Shown here: positions 21,473 to 32,609 of the stretch, one piece after another | How positions within the stretch are numbered: the first letter of the stretch is position 1 | Layout of the letters: each line of letters opens with the position of its first letter | NCBI GenBank assembly: GCA_002077045.2 | Contig: KZ111151.1 | Span: 1,040,437-1,104,436 of the forward strand | From: Rachicladosporium sp. CCFEE 5018 | Lineage: Eukaryota > Ascomycota > Dothideomycetes > Cladosporiales > Cladosporiaceae | DNA length: 64,000 nucleotides | Direction of reading: 5' to 3' | Notes under the pieces: generated by a model | The model's database searches: none | Told to the model about the DNA's origin: nothing | Seen by the model: only the letters and a program-made list of their open reading frames with translations | Program-made: the position numbers and the translations under genes

Positions 21473-22292
21473 GCGGGGACTCGGGGCCGAGCGAGTATGC
21501 TGATATGATTAGGCGTGAGTGGTGTACTACTCGGCATCGGCACGTCCAGGATGCGTGATGGGCTGGAATTGGGATCGCGCAGGCAAACTGGTGTGACAGG
21601 TCGCTGCAGCTACTGTTCCCCCGAGGCAGGCAGCCGTTTCCTTGGACGTCCGCTTACTGAATTGAGCGGTGTGCCATGCTGAAACCACGCGGACCTGGAG
21701 ATCTTCTATATGCATAAAATGCTTCGGAGATACACGCGTGTATAGCTGCATGCTGTGTCACGGGGATGCTGTCGATGGGTCATCCGGCAATGTTACCACA
21801 ATCAAGTCTGGCGAGCGATTGTTTGGCTTACATGGCATCGTCAGCAAGGCGCGCTGCCGTTAATGCTACGAAATGCAAACGTTGTCGGCGCCATATACAT
21901 TTGGCCATCACGGTATGATCATTGAGTAGCATTGTTCGCTACGTGGTCGCGACACCGCATGCAAGGCAACTTGCACCTCAAGCTCTAGCGCACCTACAAT
22001 GACGCTCACGCCGTCGCGAGGACGTACATCGGAGACCCAAGAAGGGATCCGGTTGGCTGCATCAGAACTGCGTAACAGTGTATTTGACACGGCTTCTGGT
22101 CCCGCGGTAACACAACGCGAACTAGGAACATCCTTTTAGCTGGCTCACTCCTACACGATGTCGCACAGGAGAGGCCTCATCTCAGCCTTCGCCACGTGAA
22201 AGTCACATAAATACCTTACCGGGCTCGGGCAAGATGGCAGATCCCCGCCGCATCCTGCATGAAAGAGTTGCATACGCCACAAGCCCTCGGTC
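21473..22292. other. Intergenic
   Basis: No gene was recognised. Short frames only. Confidence 0.4.
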
Positions 22293-22913
22293 ATGTCGCG
22301 ATCACGGGACTACGAGCCAAGATATATGGATTCGAGCGTCTTTCGGTCCGCGATATATCCACGCGTACACGACCACGATCCTCGCCATGCGCTCAACGGC
22401 ACACGGACTGCGCCCATCATAGTTGACCGACGGCACGGTGACTACTTCTCCCTAGATCGCGATGATCTTCACCGCTCAAGTTATGGCGTACAATCGCCTC
22501 TCGACCGCGCTATCTACGACAGTCCATCCGTATTGACGAATGCTGATCATATTCGCACGTCCGTCTCACCAGTATGCTATGATCAGTGCCTTACACATGC
22601 TGATATATTTTCCAGTCGCAACATCCAGGTCCAGTTGGCCAATGCCACGATCACCACGCTCACCCCATTCGCCGAGCTCCACCCGAAGCTCACACCACAA
22701 GGCCGCTATCCGGTGTACTTCCGAATGCCTGTCATAGTTGGCGACCTCCTGACCGTGGACGAGCTACGTCTCGAACGGATTCTGCTCGAGTACAACGTTC
22801 CAGTCGTCGGATCGAAGAAGGCTCAGATCTGCGCGCTGCTGGATTACCTTGGGGCGGGCAGGCTGGCAAGCGTATGGAGACGGCCGAAGACTCTGGGCGT
22901 CGGACGACGGTAG
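22293..22913 (+). CDS. Hypothetical protein with a SAP-like C-terminal helix pair
   Basis: 206 residues as a single open frame. The first 75 residues are rich in Arg, Asp, His and Tyr (MSRSRDYEPRYMDSS) and probably disordered. Near the end, TVDELRLERILLEYNVPVVG followed by SKKAQICALLDYLGAG has the Leu spacing and Gly-x-Lys-x-x-x-Ile/Leu pattern of a SAP-type DNA/RNA-binding helix-turn-helix. A 44-nt GTATGC...CCAG segment at about 22571-22614 could be an intron. Splicing it moves the C-terminus to another frame and destroys the SAP-like block, so I keep it unspliced. No family is recognised. An alternative ATG at 22234 lies in a different frame. Confidence 0.45.
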   Translation: MSRSRDYEPRYMDSSVFRSAIYPRVHDHDPRHALNGTRTAPIIVDRRHGDYFSLDRDDLHRSSYGVQSPLDRAIYDSPSVLTNADHIRTSVSPVCYDQCLTHADIFSSRNIQVQLANATITTLTPFAELHPKLTPQGRYPVYFRMPVIVGDLLTVDELRLERILLEYNVPVVGSKKAQICALLDYLGAGRLASVWRRPKTLGVGRR

Positions 22914-23211
22914 TGCTGCCTTGGCGATCCAGGACGCCTGACAGTCTCATACCGGGCTATCAGACTTGTAGATGTTTTTCGGTTCTTGTCAATATGAGAG
23001 GCGGTTTTATTCGACCTACGACCGGATCCTGTGTGCTTTCGACAGCCAGATGACTGTGGCAGGCCCGCAGCTGGCCAGTGTCTTAGACTCGGTAGGATAT
23101 AGGGGCGATTGATGAAATGATCATGGTGTACGTACGTGACAGGGTAGATAGCTACACCACAATGACCATCTCCACTTGACTTGATGACAGATCCTCAGCC
23201 ACTTACTGATT

Positions 23212-24412
23212 TCAGCTCCTCAGGAACTTCTTCACCTTCTCTCCCCATACCACCCCCCGTTTGTACACGTCTATCCCGGCCACACTCCCCTTTCCCAGCC
23301 CATCAATTGCCTCGGCCAAGACCTCTCCCAAGCCCTCATCCTTAACTTCCTGCAAAGTATACAGGTAGGTCTTGAACGCAAACACTAGTGCTCCGGTCTC
23401 CGGCAGTCGATGCAAAGTCTGCCTCTCGCATCTCAGCCTACAGTCATCGATCACCACCTCATCTCTCAGCCGCTGCAGCTCAATATCAGACTCCGCTTCC
23501 TCCAAACTAGACACATGCATATGGTTCCCCACAGTAGCAAATAGTACATCATTCGTCGTTACCTGCCAATTCGTCCGCTTTACACACCTGCCCTTCTCTA
23601 GTCTAGCGAAGAATCGATCCATGGACTTCTCCAACTTGTCTTTGTAGCCCGGCACGGGACCATGAATGTCTGCCAAGGGTAGACCGAGTTTCGAGAATGT
23701 GGAGAAGCCGCTGGGAAAGCAAGTCGCGAAAGCTTCCAGGTGATAGATCTCAGCGCCTTCAGGCGTCGTTCGAGGTAGGAGGATCAGGAAGTCGGTGTCC
23801 ACGTTCGCTGTTAGGGCTGTCAAAGCGCTCATTCCAGAGCCTGATCGGAGAGGTAGGGTCTCGTTCGTGGCTTTGCTGTATAGACTACCGTCTCGGACTT
23901 CGTACATTGTTGGGAAGCGGGTGGGCAAGTAGGTCCCGAGCATCCAGCTGTAGAGTTCTCTCGCGGCGGGCGTGGCGATACGATTACAGGCTACTGTCTC
24001 TTGGGGATTCTGGGTCGTGATCTGCCGTCTCAGAGCTAAGCGGTCCAGGAACGTATTGTCAATTTCGATGAGTTCCGAAAGCGGCATGTTCTCCAAGGCT
24101 GCCGTCAGTTGTCAGCTCGCTGATTCCGGGCGAAAGGTGTCAGCATGAGGATTTACCCATTGTGAGGTGATACATCGGCTTGAATGGTCGGATCTTGACG
24201 GGTGGCGCGGATCTCCAATCGAAGTCTAGGAGTGGCACGATGACTGAGTAGGGATCGATGAGTGAGGCTTTCTCGGGTAGCGGCGTCTTGACATCTTGGC
24301 GGAATCCTCTGGAGAGACGAGCATGGGGAAATGCAACGGAAAGAAAGCGTATGAGAAGGTATAGACAGCCTGCGAAAGCAGCGCATGCGAACGATGCCAA
24401 CACGAATTCCAT
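23212..24412 (-). CDS. DUF3445 / haem-dependent oxidative N-demethylase alpha-like protein
   Basis: 380 residues in two exons: 24412-24157 and 24098-23212 (58-nt intron with GTAAAT and GGCAG, phase 1). The N-terminus is a membrane anchor (FVLASFACAAFAGCLYLLIR). The domain then starts with PFKPMYHLTM joined across the splice to ALENMPLSELIEIDNTF, the usual DUF3445 opening. Further signatures are LEKGRCVKRTNWQVTTND, LRCERQTLHRLPETGALVFA (about residues 320-339) and FKTYLYTL. Bacterial relatives form a haem-containing subunit for oxidative N-demethylation. Fungal members are uncharacterised and act alone here, with no beta/gamma subunit genes nearby. The family is confident; the reaction in this organism is inferred. 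Confidence 0.88.
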
Positions 24413-25553
24413 GATGATTGCTCAAAGTCGACAAAAGAGTCAGGAGCGGAAACTGTCGGATAAGTAAAGTAACCAGACAAAGATCAAAATGATATGACCA
24501 TACTTATCTCCGTGACATGCAGGCGAGAAACAGTCGCTATCGGATTGAGTCACATAGAGCATTGGAGTGGAATGGAGTGGAGTGGAGTCGATAGCTTCGG
24601 GTATAACTTCCCTCCTCGGTCATCGTCGTGCTTCAAGACCGCCGCTGATCGAAGCTCCGTACAAAAGAGGACGGTCTACGATACAGCCATGAGACTACTG
24701 CTTCACTACCACAGTATCGTTTCGATTGCTTGGGTGTGCGCGGGCCTCGGTTGCTTGCACGCGAACAGGGTAGGGTCGTCCCTCCTCAAGAAGCGTACGA
24801 GACCGTGGTCAAAGAACGAAGTGAGGTCAAAGAGGAGTGATGTGACTTACCTGCTCTTTACCCAGTCGTACTGTGGGAATCACTCAAGACCGAACAAGGA
24901 CCCAGATTCGAAGACAATAGCCTCGCTCCACGAACTGACAGGCGATGCAAAGGCAATCGTGATTGAGCTTCACAGGACACTGGGTGCCCGCGGGTGCCGC
25001 TCGCAGCTAGTCCAGTGCGATATTGATGGCTACAGCACCAGCGTACTAACCAGCGGAGTCCCTCTTTCGGTGTGCAGAATGACAAGCCAGCCAGTTCCGA
25101 AGCTCAGTGATAAGCGGCCTCAGTTCTGACGAGTAGGCGCCGCTGCATGATGCGCCCTCGTGTAACATCCCCTTCTTTGACTTTCTACGACCATGAGGAG
25201 ATCGAAGAGTAAGCCACACACGTGACAATAATAACAACAACATCCGGTAGCGCGATCGACAACTCCCCAGCCCCTTCCCTTCCCGTCTCCACACAATCTG
25301 GCGTCAGCGTCAGAGCGCCAGAGCTTCCCTGCCCTGCGCGACCTCGCAACATCACCTTGCGCTTTGCCAACTCCCTTTTCCCCTTGCGTCCACAACACAG
25401 CAACTTCACACCATTGCCACGTACATATACCGCATCTCCTTCAGTACGCGACTGTTATAGCTTCATCAAATTCATTGCGCCGAATTCGCGCACTTCCAAT
25501 CGCATCGTCGACGCCAAGACCCCAGAAGGCCAATCACGAAAGCTATAGACAGG
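24413..25553. other. Intergenic with long Hva1 leader region
   Basis: The part near 25250-25553 is C-rich and lacks a coding character, as expected for a promoter and leader of a highly expressed gene. An open frame of 211 codons at 24494-25129 has no recognisable domain and mixed composition, and I do not call it. Confidence 0.4.
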
Positions 25554-26500
25554 ATGTCTGAAATCAAGGAGGGCGATAAAGGTATGTGATCTGAAGCTAT
25601 TCATTCCTCTATTGGCGGCAGCGTTGGGAAGAGGAGGGAAGGCTACATGCGCGCGCATTCGAAGCACTGCAGGGACGCGTGTTGTTCAGCTCATTGCGTC
25701 GATGAGCGCATACGATGCTACAATTGTCATCCGACTCGGACGTGTTCGCGACTCGTTCACCGGCAATGCGAATGGTCGCAGAAGAACGCGACGAGCGCGC
25801 ATATCTCCACTTGACCACTTGCGCGTAGCAAACATTACGCGCTTGCTGGCCCCTTCCGATCCAATGACCTTCTGAACACTCCCATCTTCTTCGCAAGTGC
25901 TCTCCTATCCAAGTCTCCTGCTGACCTGTTTCGCTCACCTCAGTCTCCTGGTCGTGGGGATCCGGCCAACCTGGCGGCACAGCGGCCGAAGTTGCCAAGG
26001 AGGGCGAGATCTCGATCACGTCCAAGAAAGGCAACGAGATCAAGAAGAAGGCTTCCCCTGACAACCCAGCCGTGCACGTCGAGCGCTCAGGGAACGATGT
26101 AGTCAAGCGCGCCTCGGAGCTCGAAGTCGAGGCGAAGGGTTCCTCCTCAAAAGGCGGCGCCGAGAAGAAAGACGAGGGCGCTAACGGCGAAGCCTCAGCT
26201 GGCGAGAAGCGCAAAGCCGAGGATGAGGGTGAGAAGGAAGAGGAGAAAGAGGAGGGCAAGGGCGCCAAGAAGGCGAAGAAGGGCGGCGCTGCCAAGGGCG
26301 CGAAGGCTGACGCTGCTAAGGACGACAAGGAGGGCGAGGAGAAGGCTGCGCCCAAGAAGAAGGGCAGGCCTGCGAAAGCTGCGGCTGGTGCTGCTAACGG
26401 CGAGAAGAAGGAGACGAAGGGCCCGGCTAAGAAGAAGGAGCCGAAGAAGGCGCAGACCGAGTCTGGCGAGCCCAGGCGTTCCGGCCGCAACAAGGCCTAG
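25554..26500 (+). CDS. Hypervirulence-associated-protein-type TUDOR domain protein (Hva1, DUF2945)
   Basis: 194 residues. Exon 1 is only 28 nt (25554-25581, MSEIKEGDK), followed by a 362-nt intron (25582-25943, GTATGT to CTCAG) and exon 2 at 25944-26500. The join gives DKVSWSWGSGQPGGTAAEV and ISITSKKGNEIKKKASPDNP, the complete small TUDOR-like barrel, ending in VHVERSGNDVVKRASELEV. The remaining 110 residues are a Lys/Ala/Glu-rich tail with AT-hook-like PKKKGRPAK and a final SGEPRRSGRNKA, suggesting a nuclear or nucleic-acid-bound protein. The family name comes from a Cryptococcus study; in most fungi the role is unknown, so the name should not be read as a virulence claim. Confidence 0.88.
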
Positions 26501-26906
26501 ATGTGGGCTGAGACTACAGCTTGGCAGGCGGCGAGTGGGCGCTGCGACTGTGACGGGGATGAATGGTATTCAGGACTTACAGGTTTCGGGTCGGCTTCTA
26601 TAGGCTAGGACGCGAGAGCAAAAGGCGAGTGTCTTTCGACCGTCTGCACAGACGGTCGAACGCGGACGCGCCGGCATGGGTATTCTTAGTGTTCGTGTGG
26701 GTGTACATTAGCATGCCATAGGTACAAGAGGTACAGTCTACTACAATCCCACCGCGACTCGCCTGTCAAGTCAATATCGTCATCTCATACCCAATTCCAA
26801 TGCGAATATCAGAAACGAAATACGTCGAAAATTCGCAGAGTATTGGTTCTTGAGTGTTCTCCGCGTGTTGACCACACTCAGACTCTCATACAGCGTCGAA
26901 CCACCG
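26501..26906. other. Intergenic
   Basis: Contains an inverted repeat, TTTCGACCGTCTGCACAGAC followed by GGTCGAA (about 26634-26660), which could form a hairpin in the 3' region of the TUDOR gene. Otherwise nothing was recognised. Confidence 0.4.
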
Positions 26907-27473
26907 ATGGCCAACATTACCATCCGCCCTCGCAGATCAGAAGACCTCGAAGCATGTCTCGATGTCCTCCAAAGAGTCTACAAAGATAGCGGCTATCCAG
27001 TCAACGGTCCATCCCTCCCCTTCCTCCAAGGCCCACAAACTCTAGTAAGCTGGGTCGCCACCATTCCATGTCCAGACTCATCGCAGCCGTCGTCGAATCA
27101 TCGCGTGGTTGGCCACATCGCACTTGCAAACGCAACGGACACAGACGTAGCAGTCAACCTCTGGCGCTCTCGAAACAGACCCGAGCCGGTCTTTGTGCTT
27201 CAGCGACTTTTCGTGGACCCAGCAGCCCAAGGTCAGGGAATCGCGCAGGGTCTGATCAGAGCTGTGGTTGATGAGGGACGAAGAAGGGGTGGCAGCGTGG
27301 TTCTGTTTGCTTTGATCAAGGATCAGGTGGCAATGAGGTTGTATGAGAAATTGGGATGGACGGAATTTGGCACGGCAATCTTTGGAGAGGGCAAGGGGGA
27401 GGGAGTGGAGATGGAGGCTGTGTGCTATGTGGCGCCTGATGAGAGATCGAGACAAGGGTCTGAGGAACAGTGA
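26907..27473 (+). CDS. GNAT-family N-acetyltransferase
   Basis: 188 residues in one exon. The start is the ATG before ANITIRPRRSEDLEACLDVL, the usual GNAT beginning; an upstream in-frame extension to 26850 has no ATG. Acetyl-CoA binding motif A is VLQRLFVDPAAQGQGIAQGL (about residues 94-113), with the Q-G-Q-G-I-A pyrophosphate loop. Motif B is the VVLFALIKDQVAMRLYEKLG segment, where the Tyr of LYEKLGW is the usual general acid. The tail is acidic. The substrate cannot be told from the sequence; small amines, amino acids or antibiotics are possible for this subtype. Confident for family, open for role. Confidence 0.9.
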   Translation: MANITIRPRRSEDLEACLDVLQRVYKDSGYPVNGPSLPFLQGPQTLVSWVATIPCPDSSQPSSNHRVVGHIALANATDTDVAVNLWRSRNRPEPVFVLQRLFVDPAAQGQGIAQGLIRAVVDEGRRRGGSVVLFALIKDQVAMRLYEKLGWTEFGTAIFGEGKGEGVEMEAVCYVAPDERSRQGSEEQ

Positions 27474-27681
27474 TGCGCTCGACAGCTTTACAAGATAGAC
27501 ATATACAGTGTTCGTCTGATGAGATAGAGCAGGTTCATTCGTAGCAGCCTCCCTGGGACGACATGACGATGTTTGACTCACGCGAGAGTTGCGATATGAG
27601 CATGAGATAGTCGTAGGCATGCTTGGGAAGGTTACTGGACGTTGCCGACATCAGACTTGCCATGTATAATTGACGATCTGC

Positions 27682-30600
27682 TCAATCCAAGTCACTCTCG
27701 CCACCGATCCTAGGCGCGACCGGCACTCTATCTCTGAGCCACCGCAACGTAGCCTCCGTACCCTTCTGCAGCACCAGATAACCGGGTACCCTGAACAAAT
27801 TACTCCCCACTTCGAGATTCTTCAGACCCTCATCCCACAACATTCCGATCTCCGCGGGGAGCTGGCTGAGGCTATTAGAAGCCAGGTTGACCGTATGTAA
27901 CCCTCTAAGTGCGTCGGCGGAGACAGAGTCAAATTTGTTGTCGCTGGCTAGCAAAGTCGTGAGAGACGGAAAGTATTCCCGAAGACTAGGCAAGGGACCG
28001 TGGAGACGATTGGCACTGATATCCAGACTTTGTAGGGATGGAGCCTGGAGAAGCTCAAGTACGTGTGCCAAAGTGCTGAGACGGATGGACCGGAGTCGAA
28101 GTTCGGTGAGATTGGGCAACTCGAAGGTTGCAGAGAGAACACAAACGTCTAGCGGATTGTGGGATAGGTCCACAACCCGTAAGCTATTGGCGGCGGAGAG
28201 CGCAGGTAGGATGCGTGTAATTTTATTGCCTTGCAATGAAATCTGACGGATAGAAGGATTTCTCTCGAGGAACTCGCGAAGCTCGTCATTGACACTCATA
28301 TCAAGACCGTGATTACTGAGATCGAGTAATCCGTTTGGCTTCAGTGCCCTGTCGAAGACAGATCCGCGTTCTTCTGACAGTACATAGCCGTTGGCGGAAT
28401 TGTCGCTTGGCGTGGCGAGTGCGTGTTCAGTCAATACCTCGGGCTCCAGACGAGCTTGCAAGTCCCGCTTGATGTCTGCAGCTGCCATAGTCAGGTATTT
28501 CCTGTCCCGCAGCGGGTTCGCAGACAGTATCAGCGTTGTCAGATTTTCCATCCTCGCCACTTCTGGAGGGATCACCCGCAGATCATTGTTGCTGAGATTG
28601 ACATTCCGCAACTTCTCGAGTTGCGTGAAGCCGACTGGGAGCTCCGAGATCTTGTTGTCACCAGCATTGAGTGTTGTGAGCTCTGTCCAGTCCTGCACCT
28701 GTGAAAGTGCCGTGAGATGGTTATTGGTAAGGTCGAGGCTTCTCAACTGTGGCAAATGGACGGCTTCTGCGAATGTCAAGGCCGCCAGGGAGTTATTGGC
28801 GACATTCAATGATCGCAGAGAGGCATGCCCGCTGGTACCTCCCAGTGGGAAGAGGCTACCAATAAGGGCGTTGCTGCTTGCATCCAGATCAACGAGAGGC
28901 AGATCATGCAGTAACTCCATCGGCAGTGTAGTCAGTTGATTGCCAGCAATGTTCAGGACTCGTAAGCTCTTGAGCTCTCCGAGTGACTCCGGTAGTTCGA
29001 GAATACGATTTGACTGGAGATCCAGCACCTCAAGCGACTTCAGTGACCCCAGGGAGACTGACAGATGGCCAGCAAGGTTATTATGGCCAAGTTTTAGGTC
29101 TTTCAGTGTCGCAATCTCGCAAATGATGTGGAATACTCCGTGATCAAGCTTGTTGTGCGTAAGGTTGAGTGATGTAAGCCGCTCCAGTCGACGGAGACCT
29201 AACGGCACCGTAGAGAGGGCATTGCCATGAAGATCCAGCATCTCTAAGCCATCGAATTGGTGGCCTTGCGCCTCATCGTCATCACTCATATTGAGTGCGT
29301 CAGGGGAAATGTCAGGAAACACGCTAGCCTCGATCTCTTCTAGGTCATTGTCGGCTGCAATGAGCTTGGTCAAGTCCACGACTTCAGCCCAATTGACCTT
29401 TGCATCTTCCATGCTCTTGGGATCGAACATGTGCATCACTTCGTCAGGAATAGTCTTGAGACTCATTGCCGCTATGTTGAGCTTGCCCGTCATGCGTGCT
29501 CCGTTGATACGATTACGGAGCATATGCTTTTCATCCTTCGGCGCATTGAAAGGATTCAACTCAAGTTCGGAATCTTGTGCGCCATGAAAGTCATTACTCG
29601 CCCCTCCGACACCATCCTGCAGGGATGGATCTGCGTGCCTCCGCGCTGCTGCCTTCGCGGCTGCAATGTGTTGTCGAAGTGCGGCAGACGACTTTGCAGC
29701 ATCTGCAGACTTACTGCTTACCTCGTCCGAGTGCACTGCCGGCTGTTTCATTACTGTTCGAGATGGCAGTGGCCGCGATGATTTCTCAGGGGGTGCAACA
29801 CATTGCCAAGACCAGGCCTAGGCTTCGCTGGACGAGCCGATAACGTCTTGCTTTTCTGTAATACAGGCTTCGATGGTGAGGAGGGTCCGGTACGTGGCAT
29901 CGGCGGTGCTTGCGACAATTGCAGTGAGCCACTGACGGCTCGTCGCCCGCCATTTGGCGTGAAGCCGAAACCGCTTATCGAAGTTCGAGAAGCTGACTTG
30001 GCACTGGCGGGCGCTTTCCTCAAAGTCGATGCAGCAGGAGGCTTGACAGCCCTTCCGTCACTCGTACTTGGTCTGCTACTGTTACCGCTAGTACGGCTCA
30101 TGGCAGAGCCCGGACGCGGCGGAGGACCCATTGGACTTTCGATGGAGAAGAAGCTCGACCGTCGTCGTTCTTTCGGTGTCGTCGGTAGTGTTTGAAGGCT
30201 CTCGATGGTGCGATCCGACAAAGAAGGCCTCGATGGCTTTCTCTGCCGTGGCGTTGGCGGTGCTGGGGTTGGCTCGAGATACTCCTCGGACTCATGCTCG
30301 CTGAAACCTTGTCGAGAAGCTGCTCGAAAGCCATTTAGAGAGCCTAGCTGGTCTGCATGTTCTTCGACCTCGTGGGTAGTAGCAGGCGGTGGCCGTCGTG
30401 AAGGTGTTTGCAATTTCGACGTTGGTCCGGTTGCTGCTCGAGGTGCAAGCATAGACAGTGGCCGAGCGGATCGGCTTGTCACAGCCGCAGCCTGAGGTTC
30501 GGTTTTTGTCGATGGGCGAATAGAACTCGATGGCTTGGCCAGCGATCTCAAGGTACCGGGCGGAGCATTTGCGGTTGTACGACTGTCAGCCGTCGAGACA

Positions 30601-30722
30601 TCGTCAGTCGACGTTACCGGAGGGATCACCGACTTCCTTGTCAAAGCCGGCAGTCTGGTCGGTAGTCTCGTAGCTGGGCGAGGGAGTAAAGAGACCTTGG
30701 TTCCTTCTCGGCCTTGGTCCAT
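27682..30722 (-). CDS. Leucine-rich-repeat protein (LRRC40-like), with an unresolved frame change
   Basis: About 993 residues. The 5' part (30722-29813) is Ser/Pro/Arg-rich and disordered (MDQGREGTKVSLLPRPATRL). The 3' part (29753-27682) holds the LRRs: LEMLDLHGNALSTVPLGL, LTSLNLTHNKL, LEVLDLQSNRILELPESLG, LRVLNIAGNQLTTLPMELL and more to the C-terminus, spaced about 23 residues. The two parts lie in different frames. A 59-nt intron at 29754-29812 (GTCTTG...AACAG) restores the frame but has a weak donor. Alternatively one base is missing near 29790-29800, because the third reading there (APPEKSSRPLPSRTVMKQ) also makes sense. The role is probably protein-protein scaffolding. The second, partial copy at 36133-37507 has the identical break. 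Confidence 0.78.
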
Positions 30723-31145
30723 TGTGCGTAGAGTCAGAACTTGACGCCGAACCTAGTTGACTGATTGCGCTCAGACGCTCACAGCCGCGTCGATCAATCG
30801 GGAACGCTCGGTGCATGTCCCAGTATGTACCTACTTCGACCCCCCAACATCGGCGTTGCTGTCGGCACGCGCGTAGGGTTCGGGCCTTGCCGTAATCGCT
30901 TGCATGACAGGCGCGAATGCACGTGTCGCGCTTTCCATGGTTGCCGAGTAACAACCAGCCACCAATTTGACGTCTGTGCATGTTGCCAACCCCCACCTTG
31001 TCGCAACCATTCGGCCCTTGCTTTGCGACCTCACAGGCAAACACCTCGCGCCTCGCTACATCCATATTACTCGCTATCGTGGTCGCGTAAACTTGCGGAC
31101 TGTACCAAATTGCTCCCACACGCACGGCGATCCAGCGCCAGCAAC
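30723..31145. other. Divergent promoter region
   Basis: Lies between the LRR gene (-) and the coiled-coil gene (+). The frame of the coiled-coil gene is open back to 30765, but no ATG precedes 31146 and the composition changes there. Confidence 0.45.
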
Positions 31146-32609
31146 ATGGATTTCCAGGGCTCACTCACCGATATGGCCTGGACCGCAGCAGATGCACTCA
31201 TCACACCGCAACCTAGCCATGCAGTCCTGCCGGGGGACGACGATGTGTCCACAATAGCAAAGGTGCAAGCCGATCGCGTCAATACTGCGACACATGGAGG
31301 CTTGACACCGCCCCCATCAACCCAGGTTCCAACCAACATCCATGCCAAGTCTCGCACCCCGACGCCGACATACTCACATATCTCCACTCCGCCGCCCACT
31401 GTCGATGTGTCGAGCCAAGCGAGCAATGCTCGACTTGGCAATGGAACCGCACGCACCATGACAAACGAGCAGATCGAGGGTGCATCCGCTGAGGAGCTCA
31501 AGACGAAGGTGTCCGAGCTGCAAGCGGCGTACCAGGAAGCCAAGATGTCTGCTGCACACTATCAGTTGCAGTACCAGATGCTAGCACAGGAGACTGCAGC
31601 TGCGGTCGAACGCATGGGAGTGGAGGCCCGCATGGCCGAGTACGAGAGCAAAGTCATCCAGGTTGCGGAACAGACGAGGAGAGCTGTTGGCAGTGCACAG
31701 CCGGCTCGCCCACAGGATGGCACGATTCCGGTGCAAAAGGACTTGTATCAGCGCATGTGCCTTCAGATCCAGCACTTGAACGAACGCAATACTCACCTCG
31801 AGTCCGAGCAGCGCGTTCAGGCCAAGACTGTGGCACGGCAGGAAGACGAGATCGCCAGTCTTTCCGACAGGGTGATTCTAATGCGCGACCGTATCCGCGA
31901 GAATCGCGAGCATCAGACCCGTCATCGCCTCGGGACAGACAGCAGGCAGGTGACTGCTACCCCTCGCTCGGTCTACAGCACGCCTCGTCGGCCAGTTGAC
32001 CAAGCTCAACCATTCGCTGCCCTACTACAAGCATCCGAGATGGCCAGCCAGGAGGCATCGACTGGACGCTCCACCGTTAAGCGTGGCAGCCACACTCGCA
32101 ACGTGCACTCCATGTCCAGCCTACCGGCGACGCCAAGCCGCGCGACAAAGCAACCACCTCTCTTTCAAACGCCCAGCGGCCGCCAGCAATCCATGAAAGT
32201 CCCAGCCACAGCACCAGTCCACAGAACACTCTACGCTCAGCAACCAATCATCCCGCACACCACTGGCCCGCAATCCGAAGGCACAGTCTCGGCCTCCGAC
32301 AACGACGATTCAGAAGCCGAAACCGAGATCCTTGAACCAGACGCCATCACCGAGTCTCAAGCTACTCGTGTGGCATCACAAATGCTGAGATCAAGTCAGG
32401 AGATGCAGCAGCGTGACATGAACGTAGATGATGGCACGACGGGGAGACAGGGCACAAAGACGAGTAATGTACGGCAGACGAAGCTGTTTGGTCAGGTGAG
32501 AAAACCTGGGATTGTGAGGGCTGGGGCTGACGAGGAGGAGAGGCCTGTGAAGAGGCGAGGGAGGGTTGGTGAGGGTGTTGGGTTGGGTATTGCCGGGCTG
32601 AGAGGGTAG
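31146..32609 (+). CDS. Coiled-coil protein of unknown function (copy 1)
   Basis: 487 residues from the ATG before DFQGSLTDMAWTAADALITP. It begins with a short ordered segment, then a Thr/Pro-rich stretch. Residues about 100-280 form heptad-rich coiled coil (EELKTKVSELQAAYQEAKMS, MAEYESKVIQVAEQTRRAV, VARQEDEIASLSDRVILMRD). The second half is basic, Ser/Thr/Pro-rich with several SxxxTP sites (TATPRSVYSTPRRP, SLPATPSRATKQPP), suggestive of proline-directed phosphorylation. The C-terminus (VKRRGRVGEGVGLGIAGLRG) is basic and Gly-rich, with NVRQTKLFGQVRKPG just before; a PIP-box-like QTKLFGQ is only suggestive. No family is named. A protein-identical copy lies at 37931-39394. Confidence 0.72.
   Translation: MDFQGSLTDMAWTAADALITPQPSHAVLPGDDDVSTIAKVQADRVNTATHGGLTPPPSTQVPTNIHAKSRTPTPTYSHISTPPPTVDVSSQASNARLGNGTARTMTNEQIEGASAEELKTKVSELQAAYQEAKMSAAHYQLQYQMLAQETAAAVERMGVEARMAEYESKVIQVAEQTRRAVGSAQPARPQDGTIPVQKDLYQRMCLQIQHLNERNTHLESEQRVQAKTVARQEDEIASLSDRVILMRDRIRENREHQTRHRLGTDSRQVTATPRSVYSTPRRPVDQAQPFAALLQASEMASQEASTGRSTVKRGSHTRNVHSMSSLPATPSRATKQPPLFQTPSGRQQSMKVPATAPVHRTLYAQQPIIPHTTGPQSEGTVSASDNDDSEAETEILEPDAITESQATRVASQMLRSSQEMQQRDMNVDDGTTGRQGTKTSNVRQTKLFGQVRKPGIVRAGADEEERPVKRRGRVGEGVGLGIAGLRG

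Noticed and set aside
22571..22614. 44-nt intron in the SAP-like hypothetical gene
   Set aside because: Removing it shifts the frame and destroys the only domain-like block.
24494..25129. 211-codon plus-strand frame
   Set aside because: A hydrophobic stretch after an internal Met looks faintly like a signal peptide, but the rest is of random composition and there is no supporting splice or family pattern.
30765..31145. Upstream extension of the coiled-coil gene
   Set aside because: No ATG in the extension, and composition typical of a promoter/leader; the ATG at 31146 is a natural start.
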